NCBI GenBank assembly: GCA_964527795.1
Contig: CAZGOS010000128.1
Coordinates: 1-8,573, forward strand
Direction of reading: 5' to 3'
Origin: SMXL01 sp964527795
GTDB taxonomy: Bacteria > Bacteroidota > Rhodothermia > Rhodothermales > UBA10348
DNA length: 8,573 bases
Part shown: positions 6,537-8,573 of the stretch, piece after piece
How the letters are laid out: each line of letters begins with the position of its first letter
How positions within the stretch are numbered: the first letter of the stretch is position 1
Made by a program: the position numbers and the translations under genes
Notes under the pieces: generated by a model
The model's database searches: none
What the model was told of the DNA's origin: nothing
The model's input: the letters and a program-made list of their open reading frames with translations, nothing else

Positions 6537-6618
6537 CGATCACCCGGTCCGGAATTTACTTTCCCAGGTTCTATAGTGTTCCTGTGAATCCTGTGTTCCT
6601 GTAAACCCTGGGTGATCG
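6537..6618. repeat. Inverted repeat enclosing a 17-bp tandem duplication
   Basis: CGATCACCC (6537-6545) and GGGTGATCG (6610-6618) are perfect 9-bp inverted arms with 64 bases between them. Inside, GTGTTCCTGTGAATCCT (6576-6592) is followed directly by GTGTTCCTGTAAACCCT (6593-6609), 15 of 17 bases identical. A second possible stem, CCCAGG (6563-6568) with CCTGGG (6607-6612), shares bases with the right outer arm, so the two cannot form together. It lies between the transporter stop and the GldE-like gene. Confidence 0.7.
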
Positions 6619-6633
6619 GGATACCGTGTCGAT

Positions 6634-8001
6634 CTAGAAGTACTGTTGCGTGACGATGATGAATGCGAGCACAAACGCAACAGCCAGCGGGCAGACGAAC
6701 TTGATCAATACACCCCAAAATTTCCCCGCCGGCACGCTGTGTCCTCCGAGGCTCAGTGATTCAAGCGCTTTGGGAACACCCCATTTCCATCCGACGAATA
6801 CGCAGAGCAGAAGCGCGCCGATGCTAAGCGAAAAATTACCCCAGATAATGTTTTGCAGCGAGAGGAAGTCCAGGCCTGTATTCAGGAAATTCGTGAAGAA
6901 GTCAGATGCCCCATTGCCTAGTGCCGACGGTATGCCGATCAGGAAGCAAACGACTCCCATGCTTATCGCCGCCTTGACGCGCGACCAATTTCGTTCGTCG
7001 ACGAAGTAAGCCACAACGACTTCGAGAAGACTGATTGTAGACGTAAGTGCAGCGATGGCGAGAAGGGCGTAAAAGGCGATCGCAAAAAACTGTCCAGCGG
7101 GCAAAGAACCGAAAATCGTCGGTAACACGACAAAAACAAGTCCGGGACCCCCGCCCGGGGCGATTCCCACAGAAAAGAGCGCCGGAAAGATAATGAGTCC
7201 GGCCAGGATTGCGATTAACGTATCAAAAAAGGCAACAGCGACTCCGGCCTGAGGCAAGTTTTCGTCAGCCGGGAAATACGATCCATACGTGATCATCGCT
7301 CCCATGCCCAGGGAGAGACTGAACAGGGCCTGTCCCAGCGCGCTCATGATGACCGAGAGCGTGAGTTTTGAAAAGTCGGGCTTGAAAAGGTATACCAGGC
7401 CGTCCACCCCGCCCGGGAGTGTGATCGATCGGATTGCAAGTACGATCAGAATCACCAGCAGAAGCGGCATAAGAATTTTTGTCGTGCGCTCGATGCCCTG
7501 AGAAACGCCACCCCGCACGATAAAGATGGTGAGCACCATGAAGATGCCCATGAAAAAAACAGTGAGGAACGGATCGCCCGTCATCGACGCAAACATCGCA
7601 GTACTTTGATCGGCCGATATGGAGCCGGAAAAGTCCCCCGTTATCGCTGCCCACAGATACCAGAGAGTCCATCCCGCGATGACCGAATAGAAAGCCAGGA
7701 TTCCAAATCCGGTGGCAACACCCAGGCCGCCGAGCCAATGCCACTTCGTGTTCGGGAAGAGCACCTTGAAAGCACCCACTGCATTCCGCTCGGTGCGCCG
7801 GCCGAGTGAGAGTTCGGCCAGCACAACCGGAACGCCGATCAGAAGGACGAAGAGCAGGTATACAAGTACGAAAGCCCCGCCACCGTTTTCTCCGGCGGTG
7901 TATGGAAATCGCCAGATATTCCCCAGGCCGATAGCCGAGCCGGCAGCGGCCAGAATGAATCCCATCTTTCCGCTCCACTGGCCGCGACTTGCTGTTGCCA
8001 T
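6634..8001 (-). CDS. Sodium-dependent NSS (SNF/SLC6) family transporter
   Basis: A 455-residue inner-membrane symporter of the neurotransmitter:sodium symporter family (LeuT fold). Bacterial members import amino acids with sodium. The unwound TM1 motif GSAIGLGNIWRFPY (21-34) is followed by ENGGGAF (38-44) and TM2 ending GVPVVLAELSLGRR (56-69). TM6 carries SLSLGMGAMITYGSY (228-242), matching the LeuT substrate region, and TM8 has ALTSTISLLE (318-327), whose Thr320/Ser321 fit the Na2 site. The length suits the 11-helix bacterial type (as in MhsT) rather than 12-helix LeuT. The ATG is supported by GAGGAG six bases upstream (8013-8008), the clearest Shine-Dalgarno sequence in the window. The substrate is not predictable here; a hydrophobic or aromatic amino acid is a reasonable guess. 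It sits between ssb and the GldE-like gene on the same strand. Confidence 0.95.
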   Translation of the reverse strand: MATASRGQWSGKMGFILAAAGSAIGLGNIWRFPYTAGENGGGAFVLVYLLFVLLIGVPVVLAELSLGRRTERNAVGAFKVLFPNTKWHWLGGLGVATGFGILAFYSVIAGWTLWYLWAAITGDFSGSISADQSTAMFASMTGDPFLTVFFMGIFMVLTIFIVRGGVSQGIERTTKILMPLLLVILIVLAIRSITLPGGVDGLVYLFKPDFSKLTLSVIMSALGQALFSLSLGMGAMITYGSYFPADENLPQAGVAVAFFDTLIAILAGLIIFPALFSVGIAPGGGPGLVFVVLPTIFGSLPAGQFFAIAFYALLAIAALTSTISLLEVVVAYFVDERNWSRVKAAISMGVVCFLIGIPSALGNGASDFFTNFLNTGLDFLSLQNIIWGNFSLSIGALLLCVFVGWKWGVPKALESLSLGGHSVPAGKFWGVLIKFVCPLAVAFVLAFIIVTQQYF

Positions 8002-8007
8002 GAAATG

Positions 8008-8013
8008 CTCCTC
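8008..8013 (-). promoter_or_regulatory. Strong Shine-Dalgarno site of the NSS transporter
   Basis: GAGGAG on the minus strand lies 6 bases before ATG 8001 and fixes that start. The other complete genes here show weak or badly spaced sites. Confidence 0.7.
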
Positions 8014-8111
8014 AGGTAAGGTTCAGTTGCTTGATCTGGGCGGCGCCAGGCGTGCCGGCGCATTGAACGGAAACGCGTCGAGACGCAGATTCGGTATCGA
8101 CAGTTCTGTGC

Positions 8112-8175
8112 AATCGTGCCAAGAAATCGTGCCAAGAAATCGTGCCAAGAAATCGTGCCAAGAAATCGTGCCAAG
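8112..8175. repeat. 13-bp tandem repeat (nearly five copies)
   Basis: AATCGTGCCAAGA occurs without change at 8112-8124, 8125-8137, 8138-8150 and 8151-8163, and a fifth copy (8164-8175) is cut one base short. It lies in the 339-bp gap between the transporter and ssb (8002-8340), where I find no credible gene. A diverged echo, CCAAGAAATGC, is at about 8218-8228. Confidence 0.95.
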
Positions 8176-8178
8176 CAA

Positions 8179-8193
8179 CGCTGCCCGGCAGCG
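8179..8193. other. GC-rich hairpin beside the 13-bp repeats
   Basis: CGCTGC (8179-8184) and GCAGCG (8188-8193) pair perfectly around a 3-base loop, three bases from the end of the repeat array. Neither strand has a T run after it, so it is not a standard terminator. Confidence 0.45.
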
Positions 8194-8231
8194 GCGCCCA
8201 AAATAACCGGCATCTCACCAAGAAATGCAAG

Positions 8232-8254
8232 GGGGAAACACAATTTGTATCCCC
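8232..8254. repeat. Interrupted inverted repeat, operator-like
   Basis: GGGGA (8232-8236) and TCCCC (8250-8254) flank the near-palindrome ACAATTTGT (8240-8248). It lies 86 bases beyond the ssb stop. It could be a protein-binding site or an RNA hairpin; the arms are not fully symmetric. Confidence 0.3.
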
Positions 8255-8328
8255 TCACTCCCGCTTCAGGCTTTTTCGGTCCATTGAGACGCCGATTGCC
8301 TCGGACTTCTCGGGGTTACCCGGACTTC

Positions 8329-8340
8329 TGTCACGAGGTA
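8329..8340 (-). other. 12-base post-stop element, copy 2
   Basis: TACCTCGTGACA directly follows the TAA of ssb on the minus strand, identical to the bases after the GldE-like stop (5034-5023). Confidence 0.6.
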
Positions 8341-8573
8341 TTAGAACGGCAGGTCGTCGTCTGGTTCGAACGTCATTTCGTCTGGTTTACCGTTCGCCGG
8401 ACTCGCAGCGGCGGGCTGCTCGGCGGATTCCGCGGCGGTTGGCGGTCCAAAAGAATCGGATGAACCACGACCGCCGAGCATCATCATCTCGCGGGCTTTG
8501 ACTTCGGTGACGTAGCGTGTATTTCCGTCTTTGTCTTCGTAGTTGCGCGTCTGAAGCGAACCCTCAAAATATA
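8341..8573 (-). CDS. ssb: Single-stranded DNA-binding protein SSB (3' part; start outside window)
   Basis: The C-terminal 76 codons of SSB, which coats single-stranded DNA in replication, repair and recombination. The visible part begins in the OB fold: YFEGSLQTRNYEDKDGN then TRYVTEVKAREMMML matches the last strands of bacterial SSB (typically EGxLxTRxxxDKDGxxRYxTEV). A Gly/Ser/Pro/Ala-rich linker of about 35 residues follows, and the protein ends in DDDLPF, the acidic tip that recruits partner repair proteins. The N-terminal half lies beyond the right edge. The frame is read from the sequence itself and has no internal stop. ssb upstream of a GldE-like gene is a known Bacteroidota arrangement. 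Confidence 0.95.
   Translation of the reverse strand, partial: YFEGSLQTRNYEDKDGNTRYVTEVKAREMMMLGGRGSSDSFGPPTAAESAEQPAAASPANGKPDEMTFEPDDDLPF

Noticed and set aside
6488..6718. 76-codon minus frame between the transporter and the GldE-like gene
   Set aside because: It is mostly the transporter 3' end and repeat DNA read in the wrong frame.
8112..8175. CRISPR array or row of sigma-54 sites (TGGCACG repeats)
   Set aside because: The units are contiguous with no spacers, so not CRISPR. The spacing between TGGCACG and the nearest GC element is wrong for a -24/-12 promoter.
7839..8258. Open frames across the 13-bp repeat on both strands
   Set aside because: A 13-bp unit without stops keeps several frames open automatically; the translations are repeat artefacts that also run into the transporter antisense.

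Overview
The window looks like a chromosomal housekeeping segment from a member of the Bacteroidota/Rhodothermota group. This placement is an inference. It rests on the form of the PSP1 protein, the single-stranded DNA-binding protein (SSB) with its DDDLPF tail next to a GldE-like CBS-domain protein (an ssb-gldE neighbourhood known from Bacteroidota), the weak or absent Shine-Dalgarno sequences at most starts, and moderate GC content. I saw no tRNA, rRNA, insertion sequence, prophage or CRISPR array.

Layout from left to right: a PSP1/RicT-type protein on the + strand (5' end outside the window) converges on a run of minus-strand genes. Read in their own direction, from the right edge leftward, these are ssb (3' part only), a sodium-coupled NSS transporter, a GldE/CorC-type membrane protein with paired CBS domains, purF, a 30-residue membrane peptide in its own small transcription unit, a WcaI-like glycosyltransferase, and a GroES-like co-chaperonin 26 bp further on. 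purF is the [4Fe-4S]-cysteine type with a short propeptide. No single pathway joins these genes.

The non-coding DNA is the most distinctive part. There are five near-identical copies of a 13-bp unit between the transporter and ssb, and three and a half copies of a 30-bp unit at the GldE-like start that stay in frame. A 12-bp repeat runs across the groES-like stop codon, where one extra base in one copy sets the end of the protein. A run of eight C bases lies in the first codons of the glycosyltransferase. A 17-bp tandem duplication sits inside a longer inverted repeat between the transporter and the GldE-like gene. Two distant genes carry the same 12 bases immediately after their stop codons.

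The best candidates for something undescribed are the compact unit at about 2850-3158 (promoter-like sequence, 30-residue single-span peptide, clear intrinsic terminator) and the shared post-stop element. I found no sign of a defence system or other multi-gene novel system here.
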